Below, piece by piece: positions 36,562-45,669 of a stretch of DNA of 64,000 nt. The stretch's first letter is position 1. Each line of letters opens with the position of its first letter. Made by a program: the position numbers and the translations under genes. Below the pieces are notes generated by a model that worked only from the letters and a program-made list of their open reading frames with translations, was not told where the DNA came from and did no database searches. This DNA comes from Lunatibacter salilacus (GTDB lineage: Bacteria; Bacteroidota; Bacteroidia; Cytophagales; Cyclobacteriaceae): contig NZ_VOLC01000017.1 of NCBI RefSeq assembly GCF_009797935.1, positions 92,109 to 156,108 of the forward strand. Reading direction: 5' to 3'.

Positions 36562-38562
36562 TCAAAGTAGCGACTCCGCGGCGCTCAATTGTTTTTCTAA
36601 TTTTTGGTACTCTCCCCTTGCAGCAATCTGTATGTCCTGCATGGTCACCGCTCCTCCTATTCCCGCAGCAGAAAACGCTGCATTTAAGGCGATATTGCGG
36701 ATATTTCCGCCAGCAACATTGAGGTTGGCGAGTTTTTGGAAGTTAAGTGAATTCGTGGGGGTTTGCTTAGGGAAAATCCGTTTCCATATCTCAGCCCTCA
36801 TTTGTGCATCGGGGAAGGGAAAATGTACCACGAAGCGTATCCTCCTTAAAAAAGCCTTATCAAGCGACCCTTTCATATTGGTCGTGAGGATGGCGAGGCC
36901 CCGGTACTCCTCCATTTTTTGTAAAAGGTAGCTCACCTCTATATTAGAGTAGCGATCATGGCTGTCCTTGACTTCGCTGCGCTTGCCGAACAGGGCGTCT
37001 GCCTCGTCAAAGAGGAGGATAGCGCCACTACCCTCAGCGGCTTCGAAGACCTTTTTCAGGTTCTTCTCGGTTTCTCCGATGTACTTATTTACAATTTGGC
37101 TAAGGTCAATTCGGTAGAGGTCGAGCTTAAGTTCATTGGCGAGCACTTCGGATGCCATGGTCTTTCCCGTGCCGCTTTCCCCAGAAAACATGGCGGTTAT
37201 ACCCAATCCCCGGGTGCTCTTTCCTGCAAAACCCCATTCGTCATAGACTTTTTGACGGTGCTTCACATGACCAGCGATTTCCTTTAGTGTGGCCTTGTGC
37301 GTTTCCGGCAGCACCAGATCATCCCAAGTGGCTAGCGGATCTATTCGTTGGGCAAGGTTATCAAGATCTGGGCGGGTATGCTTGCAACAGACTTTCCAGA
37401 GTTTTCGCTTAATTTCGTCAGCTTCAATTGTTCCGTGCATTTCGGCGTTGAGGCTGGCTACTGTGGCGGTTGCCAGTTTTTTGATCGACTGCGTGTTCAG
37501 GTTAAACTGGCCTATTACTTCACTCAAACTACCATCCAGTGTTGCCGAAAAATTTCCAAGATGGTCTCGCCAGAGGTTTTCCTGTTCATTTCGGAGCGGC
37601 TTTTCAAGGTTAAAGGTCAGCAGGGATCTATCAAAATTGGGCATGCCGTTTTCACTGCCAAGGACAACAATGCCTAGCGCATTTTCAATCAAATATTGCA
37701 GCGGCCGGCTGCTTGATTGATCAGCGCCATCCATATCAATAAACAAGGCAAGCCTGTTCAACAGGGAAGACCTATTCCACAAACGGGTGAACTCGGTCAG
37801 GTCCTTTAATCCTGTGGGCAGGTTTCCAAGTTGTAATTTATAGGTAGAAAACCCGAGGGGCGCAAAAGCTTCTGCAACAACCATTGCTCTGTCTCCAGTA
37901 TTGTCTCCCTGCACCTGCACGAGCGGGTACTCCCCCAAATTTTCAAACCCCGCCACTTGACTGGCAAGTGCTAAAGCCACCGCCCCATGCGATGAAGGTA
38001 AATTGCCTTCTGGCAAAACCAATTTCAAATGGACAGCCAATTCGTGGTCCAAATGATTGATACCTATTAAATAATGTAAGACATATTCATTGATGGTACA
38101 GGGGGAAAGAGTAAGTAAGCCAATTCTTGTTATGTTTATCAAATTCCAATACCTCAAAGGGGCTTCGGGAAATATGGCAGACCAGTGGGCATCCTTGAAA
38201 GCAGCCATTGCAAGGCTGAGAGTGGGAAGATGAGAGCCATCCTTCCTAAAGTTGGCAATGATGTCGACAAGCTCGGTATCCAGTTCGGTTCCAGCGCACA
38301 TTACTAAAATTTTCCTTTCAAAGGAACTGAGTTGAAAACTATCCGCCAAGTCTTCCAGGGCGGCGGGAGTTGGCAGGACTTCACCCACACTGTCGATGGT
38401 TTCCTTTTTGTTAGAGGCGACTGGTTGTTCCAACTCTTCGAATCCAGACTCCCGATTTATCTTTTCTATATATGCTAAAAGTTCTGACTTAACCTCGCTG
38501 ACAGCGCCCATCAGGTAGCCTTTGTTCAATTCCATCCACTTTTCCTGGGTCAGATAGTTCAT
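36562..38562 (-). CDS. AAA+ ATPase of the eCIS cluster (Afp15/Pvc15-like)
   Basis: A 666-residue protein. The N-terminal half is a helical non-ATPase domain (SFERKILVMCAGTELD..., SLLNRLALFIDMD with degenerate P-loop remnants). The C-terminal AAA+ domain has Walker A GESGTGKT near residue 457, Walker B ILLFDEADALFG near 515, sensor LTTNMKGSLDKAFLRRIRF, and the arginine finger pair RR. An ATPase of this type is a defining gene of eCIS and is thought to help assembly or cargo loading in the cytoplasm. Its ATG overlaps the stop of the DUF4255 gene by 4 bp. Confidence 0.92.
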   Translation of the reverse strand: MNYLTQEKWMELNKGYLMGAVSEVKSELLAYIEKINRESGFEELEQPVASNKKETIDSVGEVLPTPAALEDLADSFQLSSFERKILVMCAGTELDTELVDIIANFRKDGSHLPTLSLAMAAFKDAHWSAIFPEAPLRYWNLINITRIGLLTLSPCTINEYVLHYLIGINHLDHELAVHLKLVLPEGNLPSSHGAVALALASQVAGFENLGEYPLVQVQGDNTGDRAMVVAEAFAPLGFSTYKLQLGNLPTGLKDLTEFTRLWNRSSLLNRLALFIDMDGADQSSSRPLQYLIENALGIVVLGSENGMPNFDRSLLTFNLEKPLRNEQENLWRDHLGNFSATLDGSLSEVIGQFNLNTQSIKKLATATVASLNAEMHGTIEADEIKRKLWKVCCKHTRPDLDNLAQRIDPLATWDDLVLPETHKATLKEIAGHVKHRQKVYDEWGFAGKSTRGLGITAMFSGESGTGKTMASEVLANELKLDLYRIDLSQIVNKYIGETEKNLKKVFEAAEGSGAILLFDEADALFGKRSEVKDSHDRYSNIEVSYLLQKMEEYRGLAILTTNMKGSLDKAFLRRIRFVVHFPFPDAQMRAEIWKRIFPKQTPTNSLNFQKLANLNVAGGNIRNIALNAAFSAAGIGGAVTMQDIQIAARGEYQKLEKQLSAAESLL

Positions 38563-40085
38563 GAAATGATAAGGGTTGGGCCGATAAACTTGCCATCGTC
38601 GTTGGTAGTCAAGGGGCTGGCTGCCCCGTCAACTTGCAGCCTTACTAAGTATTGTCCAACCTTTATGCCAGATTTAATTCCAAAAGTTACACTATGCAAT
38701 GGATCAGTAATGGTGGCTAGCACCTCTGGTGGCAACGGAAAGCTGTAAGAAATCGGCTCAATTTCGGCCGCAAGGTTGGTTTCGTTTAGGATCAGCATGA
38801 CCCTTTGCCCTTTGCGCAGCCCGGGCACAACGTTGACCTCAATATTAAACCAACCGGGCTCAAGTGGATCAGTCTCGACATTGGTATTGATCAATGTGGG
38901 GCTTAATACAAAGGCCAGTAAATTTGAGTAGTTTCCTTTAAACATCCTGCGTTTGGCAATTTCTTCCCACTTAGCATTTACCAAATCGATGGCGAAATCA
39001 CCATTGGAAATATGTGGATCAATACAACAGTATGCAAGGGAAGATTCTTCAACTCCACTGTTAATGACTACTACATCCTCTACAGCATAACTGATTGCAC
39101 TCGCCCACTCATCTATCTCCTCCCAGTTCGCGGGGATCCGTTTACCCTCAACCACTACATTAGGCTGGACGACCTGCACACCATGAACCCCAGCTTTCAA
39201 CTCTAGACTGGCATCCAATTCTACACTAATCCGGGTTCCGGTAATATTGGCTACATCGGGTAGAATTTCGACATCCCCTATTTTGACTACCACACCATTG
39301 CTCTTTAACTGCTCGCCTTGCAGGATCAGGATATCACCGGTGATTATGCGCCTAAGTTCAGTGATTTTCGCATTGGGTGCATTCTCGGAAGACAGGATTT
39401 TATGGATATTGGGCTGGCGGAAGGGAAATACATAAACATTGCGCTGTAGTACCGGCAAGGGCGAAGAGGTTGGCTTATCGCTTTCAATTAACACTACTGT
39501 CGCTAAATAGCCGGTGCATGGCCTGTACCTGGATTGGATTGCCGTCCAGAGTTTGGACATTTCTTCGGTAGTCAAGGGCTCCGGTGTGATTTTGATTTGC
39601 TCAATTTGTTCGGAAAGCCCAGAACTGGCCAATGCAAGTAAGTTCTCAGGAAGCCTGCCATCGGGGTTAGAGGCATTGGCACTACTTAAGGAGTTCCTTA
39701 TAAGGTTTCTGTCGAGAACTGGGTTTTCATGCAGGAGCTGCATACCATATCCCAATAATATTTCGGCATGAAGCTCTTCTTCTCCAAAAGCGATAAGCAG
39801 ATAATGTAGGTTTAATGCAAGCGGAGGGTTATTGACAAGGCCACCCCTGGCATTCCTGGAAGGATACCCGAAACTGTTCAATCCTGTGTTGTAGCTTACG
39901 CGGTACATAAATAGGTTAAGCTGGTTAGTAGGACTCCCTTGTTGTGGTTCCACCTGGCCGGGAGGAAGGGAGGTGACGTTGATGGCCGAACCTACCGCTG
40001 CCGATACATTTTGGTACACAAGCCCATCGTTCAACAAATCTTTGAGCACATGGGTTACAGCAGCTATTCCAAATGCGTTACTCAC
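38559..40085 (-). CDS. Tail terminator / cap protein, DUF4255 (Pvc16-like)
   Basis: A 508-residue protein. Residues 1-190 are DUF4255: FGIAAVTHVLKDLLNDGL, NQLNLFMYRVSYNTGLN, PPLALNLHYLLIAFGEEELHAEILLGYGMQLLHENP. This N-terminal domain caps the distal end of the tube and sheath in eCIS particles. The remaining ~300 residues are beta-rich with IPT/Ig-like repeats (GDILILQGEQLKSNGVVVKIGD), an extension that many Bacteroidota homologues share. It overlaps both neighbours by 4 bp. Confidence 0.9.
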   Translation of the reverse strand: MSNAFGIAAVTHVLKDLLNDGLVYQNVSAAVGSAINVTSLPPGQVEPQQGSPTNQLNLFMYRVSYNTGLNSFGYPSRNARGGLVNNPPLALNLHYLLIAFGEEELHAEILLGYGMQLLHENPVLDRNLIRNSLSSANASNPDGRLPENLLALASSGLSEQIEQIKITPEPLTTEEMSKLWTAIQSRYRPCTGYLATVVLIESDKPTSSPLPVLQRNVYVFPFRQPNIHKILSSENAPNAKITELRRIITGDILILQGEQLKSNGVVVKIGDVEILPDVANITGTRISVELDASLELKAGVHGVQVVQPNVVVEGKRIPANWEEIDEWASAISYAVEDVVVINSGVEESSLAYCCIDPHISNGDFAIDLVNAKWEEIAKRRMFKGNYSNLLAFVLSPTLINTNVETDPLEPGWFNIEVNVVPGLRKGQRVMLILNETNLAAEIEPISYSFPLPPEVLATITDPLHSVTFGIKSGIKVGQYLVRLQVDGAASPLTTNDDGKFIGPTLIIS

Positions 40086-41011
40086 TGTGATCTATTGTCC
40101 CGTTTTTTGAGAAATTCATCTAGAGATGGTCGTTTATCAGTTGTCTGCGTCTTCACTAGTTTGGCAGGTACTTCTTTTATTGCCCTTATCTCTATCCTAC
40201 CTATTTGAACCTTAATTGTAGGCTGTGCATTGAAAGGTTGATCACTATTAAGATTGTTCCGCACTGTCAAATTTTGCGACGTTTCGCCATATAGGTTTAG
40301 GTTGGTACTACTGGAATGAATTGGCAATGTTCCTTCTGATCCTTGATACCTCGGTATGGCGTTCCTCTCAAAAGACGCTTCGGTTCTTAAAATAGGTCTA
40401 ACCACTTGCTCTGCTTGATTTGATTCGGTCGGATCAATGTTTTTTTGATTTTGCAATTCAGAAGAAGATCCAACACCATTTCCATCCCTGGGTACTTCAA
40501 GGCGACCCCGCTCCAAAACACGTTGATGCATCGATTTCAATGGGCCGGTTGGGAAAAATACTTTTTGATTTTGCCCAAATTGTCCATCACCTCTCGATGC
40601 GTCTGCCACCATATTTGTTTTCTTTTCTTGTTCGGCCTGGTATTGGCTGCTTTTAGAATTATTTTCATTAGGAGTTTGCTCAACTCGCCAATCGCCACTA
40701 ATTGTGTCAGTTTCCTTTTTTGGCTGGTCTTTGTTTTTGCTACTTGAAAATACTGGTGTGACTCTTTTGTCATTTCTCCTTTCGACAACTTTTTCCATAG
40801 TATCCGAAGATTCTGCTAGCATGGAACTTTTGTCCAACCTGAAATTAGAATCATTGTTAGCTAGTGTCGCTTCATTTCCGAGCTTAGGTACTGATAAATT
40901 GAATCTTCCAGGGGTTGGGCGACGCGGCTCAAATATCCCAGGTGTTGTGGGAACAAGACTATTTATAGATCCAGTATGCCGACCGATGATATTGGACAAA
41001 AAATTGCTCAT
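40082..41011 (-). CDS. Low-complexity eCIS protein, unknown function
   Basis: A 309-residue protein rich in Asn, Ser, Gln, Arg and Pro with no predicted globular core until the last ~50 residues (QPTIKVQIGRIEIRAIKEVPA). That tail resembles the short DUF5908-type proteins of eCIS clusters, which also carry a VKIGRIEIR-like strand; this is a recalled similarity. A disordered N-terminus plus a short conserved C-terminal strand would suit a baseplate linker or chaperone. It overlaps the gp26-like gene and the DUF4255 gene by 4 bp each. Confidence 0.6.
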   Translation of the reverse strand: MSNFLSNIIGRHTGSINSLVPTTPGIFEPRRPTPGRFNLSVPKLGNEATLANNDSNFRLDKSSMLAESSDTMEKVVERRNDKRVTPVFSSSKNKDQPKKETDTISGDWRVEQTPNENNSKSSQYQAEQEKKTNMVADASRGDGQFGQNQKVFFPTGPLKSMHQRVLERGRLEVPRDGNGVGSSSELQNQKNIDPTESNQAEQVVRPILRTEASFERNAIPRYQGSEGTLPIHSSSTNLNLYGETSQNLTVRNNLNSDQPFNAQPTIKVQIGRIEIRAIKEVPAKLVKTQTTDKRPSLDEFLKKRDNRSQ

Positions 41012-41736
41012 GCGTAAAGCAAGTTTATGTAAAGATTTCGACGAAAAGTTCCCATTTCAAGGATATCGTTTTCTGACCAGCCAAAATTCTTTGCCAGCAA
41101 GTAAACATCCTGTACCAAGTTGTTTGCCCAATCGTCTATCTCAGCCCACAGATAGCTTATTATATCGAATGTTGCGTTCCAGTTTTGCCCACATTCAGGA
41201 CAGGAAATGGCCACCATCATGTCTGCTTGCGGGTCAGAGGCTTCCATTTTCTCTATTATGGCATTTCTAAGTGCATCCGGTATTTCATGAGAATAAGTGG
41301 GTGGCAATGAATCTGCTTCAATGCACCTCCTCAATAGCACTTCATCATTTGAAGTACCATTACCAAGAGCCATGATTTCCATGATGTCGCTACTATTGGG
41401 CAGCCTGAATTGGATGAGATTCCCGTCGTATTCTAAGCTCTGACCCTTTTGAATATCAACGTTTTGTGGGGACACCGTCCTTATAGCATCGATGGTCATT
41501 TCCCATTCCAATTTCTGCTTGCATTCAGGGCAATGGGCTGTATTGTTTAAGATATCCCCGAACAAATTTTTTCTTATTTCCAATAAATGGAGGTCCCTTT
41601 CACCTATTGGCATCGCTGCGACTTGGCTGAAATCATAGGTTGGATGCCACAGGGAAACCAGCAACAGGCTTCGCTCGATTAATGGCTTGGTCTGTCCGAT
41701 TTCCCAAAAATCCAATAAATCATGCTCAGAAATCAT
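41008..41736 (-). CDS. gp26-like baseplate protein with two CPEC motifs
   Basis: A 242-residue protein related to the T4 gp26-like baseplate family of eCIS clusters. It has two CPEC motifs (HCPECKQKLEW near 68, SCPECGQNWN near 181) that could bind one zinc ion. The start (LLDFWEIGQTKPLIERSLLLVSLWHP) matches the conserved N-terminal block, and AKNFGWSENDILEMGTFRRN near the end is the usual C-terminal signature. It follows the tube gene with a 45 bp gap. Confidence 0.72.
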   Translation of the reverse strand: MISEHDLLDFWEIGQTKPLIERSLLLVSLWHPTYDFSQVAAMPIGERDLHLLEIRKNLFGDILNNTAHCPECKQKLEWEMTIDAIRTVSPQNVDIQKGQSLEYDGNLIQFRLPNSSDIMEIMALGNGTSNDEVLLRRCIEADSLPPTYSHEIPDALRNAIIEKMEASDPQADMMVAISCPECGQNWNATFDIISYLWAEIDDWANNLVQDVYLLAKNFGWSENDILEMGTFRRNLYINLLYA

Positions 41737-41781
41737 AGTATAAAAACACTATTCCTACCTTTTGGAAATTAGTCACATCCA

Positions 41782-42309
41782 TCAATTGTCAGGTTCGGTA
41801 AAGGTAGGCTCAGCAGGTTCTACAACATCGTAGTCCCGTTCCCAGCCTTCATTTTGCAGGGTGATGGATTGGATGGCGACGGCATTGGCGCTGGCATCGA
41901 GTTCGGGCAATGCCTGAAACTCGGTTACCCAGGTCCTGAACACTTTGTAGGCAATGGCCAATTGACCCGCCTCGTTATACACCTCAATGATGATGTCCTT
42001 TCTGAAATCCCTCAGGGATACCTCAGAACCTAGCCCGGAGCCGAGGTTCCAAACTTTATTGGCCCATTTTTCAAATTCTGTGTCGTGGGTAACACCTCTT
42101 TCCAGTGTGATGGGTTCGTATTTGGTTTGCCCTGGAGATTTCCTAGCCGTACTTGGGTCTCCCCCTACCCGGTGTTCAACTACCTCTGTGCTCCGTTTTA
42201 GCATTCCTACCTTGCTGACGCCAGCTACATATTTCCCATCCCATTTGATGCGGAATTTGAAATTCTTATATGGATCGAATCGTTGCGGATTGACTGTGAA
42301 AGTTGGCAT
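41782..42309 (-). CDS. Inner tube protein (gp19-like)
   Basis: A 175-residue protein of the T4 gp19 tail-tube family: YKNFKFRIKWDGKYVAGVSKVGML, the VEHRVGGDPSTARKSPGQ loop, YEPITLERGVTHDTEF, and a C-terminal ITLQNEGWERDYDV. Length is typical. It polymerises into hexameric rings inside the sheath. Only one tube gene is present, while Afp/PVC have several; the gene starts 12 bp after the sheath stop. Confidence 0.9.
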   Translation of the reverse strand: MPTFTVNPQRFDPYKNFKFRIKWDGKYVAGVSKVGMLKRSTEVVEHRVGGDPSTARKSPGQTKYEPITLERGVTHDTEFEKWANKVWNLGSGLGSEVSLRDFRKDIIIEVYNEAGQLAIAYKVFRTWVTEFQALPELDASANAVAIQSITLQNEGWERDYDVVEPAEPTFTEPDN

Positions 42310-42321
42310 ATGTGTTAAAAT

Positions 42322-44307
42322 TTAGGATTGAATTTGACCAGCTAATTGTTGAATTTTGAGGAACACGAACTCGGCCGGCTTTAAAGGAGCAAAGCCTATC
42401 AAAACGTTCACAATGCCAAGGTTGATGTCGTTCTGAGTAGTGGTCTCTCTATCACATTTCACAAGATAAGCTTCCCGTGGGGAAGTGCCCTGGAAAGCAC
42501 CCTGTTTGAAGAGAATGTTCATAAACGCACCCACATTAAGTCGAATTTGTGCCCAAAGCGGTTCATCGTTTGGTTCGAAAACCACCCAATGCATCCCTCT
42601 GAACAAACTCTCCTCCAAGAAAAGCGCTAAGCGCCTTACAGGTATATATTTCCATTCTGATGCATTGGCATCTGCACCTGCAAGTGTCCGACCTCCCCAA
42701 CTGATATTTCCATATATTGGAAGATTTCTCAGGCAATTTATGCCAAGCGGATTAAGTACCCCATTTTCACGGTCGCTTAGTACATCTTCTAATTGAGTTA
42801 CGTTGCGAAGGTTTGCCTCCGTTCCCGCAGGAGCTTTCCATACCCCTCGGTCGCTGTCCGTCCTTGCATAAAGCCCTGCAATGGTGCCGCTCGCCCCAAA
42901 GGATCGTAGCCTGTAATTGTTTAGGGGATCTGGGGATAGAACCCTTGGATAATAGATAGCTGCATATGAGCTTCGAAGGGTATCCCCGGCAGCCATCCAA
43001 GTCGTTATTTTAGGCAGTTCGTCAACTCCCGTTGGTGTGTCCATGATGAAGAAGGCCCGTTTTTGACGGCAGTATTCAATTGCTGTAGCCATAACGGTAT
43101 CAGCTTCAGTCGTAGTCATGGCATCGGTGCCTGTTGTAATCGCCGTTCTCGGGATGCACATGATATTGAAGAGGTCAACGTCCTCCAGCGCATATATGCC
43201 TGTTTTGCTATTCAGGCTGCCGATAATGGCCGATGCGTCAGGAGGTGTGCCGTTATCCCCATTGGTGCTGCTTAACATAGCCCCAATCGGAGTACCATTG
43301 CCAAATTCGTATTCCTGAATATTTCTAATAGAGTTGGCATTATCAAGTAATAGTTCTGATGCAAGGGTATCCGTCCCGTGATTAGAAAAACTCACTATAG
43401 CAAGGGGTACCCCTGTGCCTGTTTTTGCAATTATGCGGCCATTTGAGGCAATAACGGACGCTTTTGCAAATAACTCCTTAGAAGGGTTGGCAGTTCTTAT
43501 TGCATTTTCCAAAGCCAATGCAAGAGATGTCAACAAATAAGTGTTAGGCTGTGATGGCAAATGTGTAGGTAAATCTAAAATTGCAGTTTTTGTTTCTCCA
43601 TCGATTTCAACTATTAAAGAATTATTTCCAGCAGTAAGAGTTACCTCGGCAGTTTCGTTTGTTTCGGAGCCTGTGCGGTGGTCGCCGGAACGTGTGCCGT
43701 TTTCGGCTGGCAACGATTCTCCAATAGTAGCGGTGTTTCGTACAATCTTTGAACCGGAATTTGCGTCATTTAGAACCTTCACAACAAAATTAGACAACGA
43801 GGATTTCATTGACAGATTCAAAAACTTTTCTTGCCTTACAAGTTCAAGAGATGCGTTGTATTCCGTAATAGTTAGGTGAAAGGAATCAGGTGGGTTAGCG
43901 ATTCTGCTTGGTTGTCGATCGTTGTGCTGTATAGATAATCGAATATTATCTCCCCAATCACCTTCGTTAATCGCTTTTACTTCAATTACCATTGGCCCAC
44001 CAACGGTGTCACTTATTTTAACATCTGCTGCCATAGGTGCCCCTCCTGCCACCCTAACCACATAAGCTTGCGATCCGCCGTTCCCAAAGAACTGCTGTAT
44101 GGCATAACTGGCTTCGCTTTGAGTGTCGAGACCTCCGAATTCCCTTTCGAATTCTCCAAAACTGAAAATCCGCACGGCCTTGTTCATCGGCCCCCGCCGG
44201 AAATAGTCAATGAAAACTGCTATGGAGGTGGAAACACCAGTAATTGTGCGTACCCCGCTTGGTATTTCTTCAATATATACACCCGGATATGATGTTTGAA
44301 CTGCCAT
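42322..44307 (-). CDS. Contractile sheath protein
   Basis: A 661-residue tail sheath protein, the first gene of the operon. The N-terminus SYPGVYIEEIPSGVRTITGVSTSIAVFIDYFRRGP, SFGEFEREFGGLD and the C-terminal WAQIRLNVGAFMNILFKQGAFQGTSPREAYLVKCD are all diagnostic. The middle (about 150-330) is a variable insertion rich in Asn and Thr. Only one sheath gene is seen. A leader of nearly 500 bp with a candidate promoter lies upstream. Confidence 0.93.
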   Translation of the reverse strand: MAVQTSYPGVYIEEIPSGVRTITGVSTSIAVFIDYFRRGPMNKAVRIFSFGEFEREFGGLDTQSEASYAIQQFFGNGGSQAYVVRVAGGAPMAADVKISDTVGGPMVIEVKAINEGDWGDNIRLSIQHNDRQPSRIANPPDSFHLTITEYNASLELVRQEKFLNLSMKSSLSNFVVKVLNDANSGSKIVRNTATIGESLPAENGTRSGDHRTGSETNETAEVTLTAGNNSLIVEIDGETKTAILDLPTHLPSQPNTYLLTSLALALENAIRTANPSKELFAKASVIASNGRIIAKTGTGVPLAIVSFSNHGTDTLASELLLDNANSIRNIQEYEFGNGTPIGAMLSSTNGDNGTPPDASAIIGSLNSKTGIYALEDVDLFNIMCIPRTAITTGTDAMTTTEADTVMATAIEYCRQKRAFFIMDTPTGVDELPKITTWMAAGDTLRSSYAAIYYPRVLSPDPLNNYRLRSFGASGTIAGLYARTDSDRGVWKAPAGTEANLRNVTQLEDVLSDRENGVLNPLGINCLRNLPIYGNISWGGRTLAGADANASEWKYIPVRRLALFLEESLFRGMHWVVFEPNDEPLWAQIRLNVGAFMNILFKQGAFQGTSPREAYLVKCDRETTTQNDINLGIVNVLIGFAPLKPAEFVFLKIQQLAGQIQS

Positions 44308-44787
44308 AATTTTAGTTTTTTATAATGATTAAATAAAGAGAAACAGGTGTATTGAATTTTCCACCGGAATTTATGGAAGGAGTCTGTTTGAATTTAAAAG
44401 CGGCTTTGCCACCACAAGTCCCATTTCATTTGGGCTTGAAAATAATTTTTTAACCTAGGGGATTATTTAAAGCAGATGTGTTGCTGATTTAAATAAGCCT
44501 TTGAAGGAAGGGAGTAAAATATGCGGGACTGCAGGATAGGTAAAATAAAAAAACAATAAAGTATGAAAATTCACTGTTTTAAAACCTATCCAAATTAGAC
44601 TGCCGAAACGCAATAACTTGTTTTTTGGTAGTGTAACCCTCTTAAAAATTCCGTATTAATGAAAGAAATTGTTAAAGCCAGATTATGCTTTCCTAAAACA
44701 TGTTATTTGTTATGATCAACAGGTTTTTAACTGCCAATAATCAAACATAAGGAGAAAAAAATACTGAATCTTGGAAAAATGCGACAG
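44308..44787. other. 480-bp leader between the AraC regulator and the eCIS operon
   Basis: No gene found. A -7 element candidate is listed separately. An AT-rich stretch precedes the sheath start codon; as is usual in this phylum there is no strong Shine-Dalgarno. Confidence 0.45.
44742..44749 (-). promoter_or_regulatory. Possible -7 element of the eCIS operon
   Basis: On the minus strand this reads TATGTTTG, a perfect match to the Bacteroidota TAnnTTTG. No TTTG is found at the expected -33 position, as might be the case for an activator-dependent promoter. If used, the sheath mRNA would have a leader of about 430 bases. Confidence 0.3.
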
Positions 44788-45669
44788 CTAATAAAAATAT
44801 AATTGATTTTCATAGTAAAATGTATTGCCCACCCTATTGTTTTTGGTCCTTATTTTTTTAGGAATTCCGTTTCCATGAGTCAGGTTGCGTTCCGCCCAAA
44901 ATTGGGAGGGACACATGCCACATATTTTCCTAAAATGATTGACAAAATGCGCCTGATCGTAATATCCCGCCTCATGGGCAATTTCCACGATCTTTCTATT
45001 GGTCTGTACCATCATGCGAAAAGCATTATTGAATTGTATTATTTTGGAATAGGTTTTTGGAGTAACTCCTAATACAGTATGAAACCTACGTTCCAGACTT
45101 CTGGTACCCATCTGAAGCATTTCCGCAAGGTTTTTAATGCAAATATTACCCCCATAAAAATCTATTATTGAAATGGCCTGATTAAGGTCATCAAACGTAA
45201 TGTGCGATTTGGTCTGAATTTTTTTCCATAAGAGATTTTCAAATTTTTTTAGCTGATTCGCCAAAGTCACTTCACCAGAAACAGGATTATTAGTTTCAAC
45301 AAGGTCCAAAGAAAGCTTATCATTTATACATACCATTTCATTGACAATTGAATTCGTGGAAATGCCAAATACCTGTTGAAATACAATCGGGTTCAGTTCA
45401 AAACCAATTATATCAAGCTCGTCATAATTTGTTGAAAACTTGAAAATTTCAAATTGCTGACCTAACACATAAATTCCTCCCGGATTGTTGATTTTATAGT
45501 TATGGGCCTTGCGGTGGTCCCAGGTACCCTTACCCCAGATGAAAAAAAGGAATATATTTCCTTTAGGGATAGCATTTAATAGTGAGATAAATTTCAATCC
45601 CAATTTGAAATGATAGGCCTTTAATAAATAAGGCTGTAGGGAAATTTGTAGCGGCAGGTTCGTTTCCAT
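44788..45669 (-). CDS. AraC-family transcriptional regulator
   Basis: A 293-residue protein. The C-terminal ~100 residues are a double helix-turn-helix of AraC/XylS type: IKNLAEMLQMGTRSLERRFHTVLGVTPKTYSKIIQFNNAF and KIVEIAHEAGYYDQAHFVNHFRKICGMCPSQFW. The N-terminal ~170 residues are a ligand- or partner-sensing beta domain of the DUF6597-like kind often seen in Bacteroidota. It is the nearest gene upstream of the eCIS operon on the same strand, so it may activate that operon; this is inferred from position only. Confidence 0.85.
   Translation of the reverse strand: METNLPLQISLQPYLLKAYHFKLGLKFISLLNAIPKGNIFLFFIWGKGTWDHRKAHNYKINNPGGIYVLGQQFEIFKFSTNYDELDIIGFELNPIVFQQVFGISTNSIVNEMVCINDKLSLDLVETNNPVSGEVTLANQLKKFENLLWKKIQTKSHITFDDLNQAISIIDFYGGNICIKNLAEMLQMGTRSLERRFHTVLGVTPKTYSKIIQFNNAFRMMVQTNRKIVEIAHEAGYYDQAHFVNHFRKICGMCPSQFWAERNLTHGNGIPKKIRTKNNRVGNTFYYENQLYFY

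Noticed and set aside
40704..41270. A 188-codon plus-strand frame
   Set aside because: Antisense to two tightly overlapping eCIS genes; no conserved motifs.
14643..44307. Interpretation of the operon as a prophage or a type VI secretion system
   Set aside because: No capsid, portal, terminase or integrase gene, and no TssJLM membrane complex or ClpV; the DUF4255 protein, AAA+ ATPase and DUF4157 protein point to eCIS.
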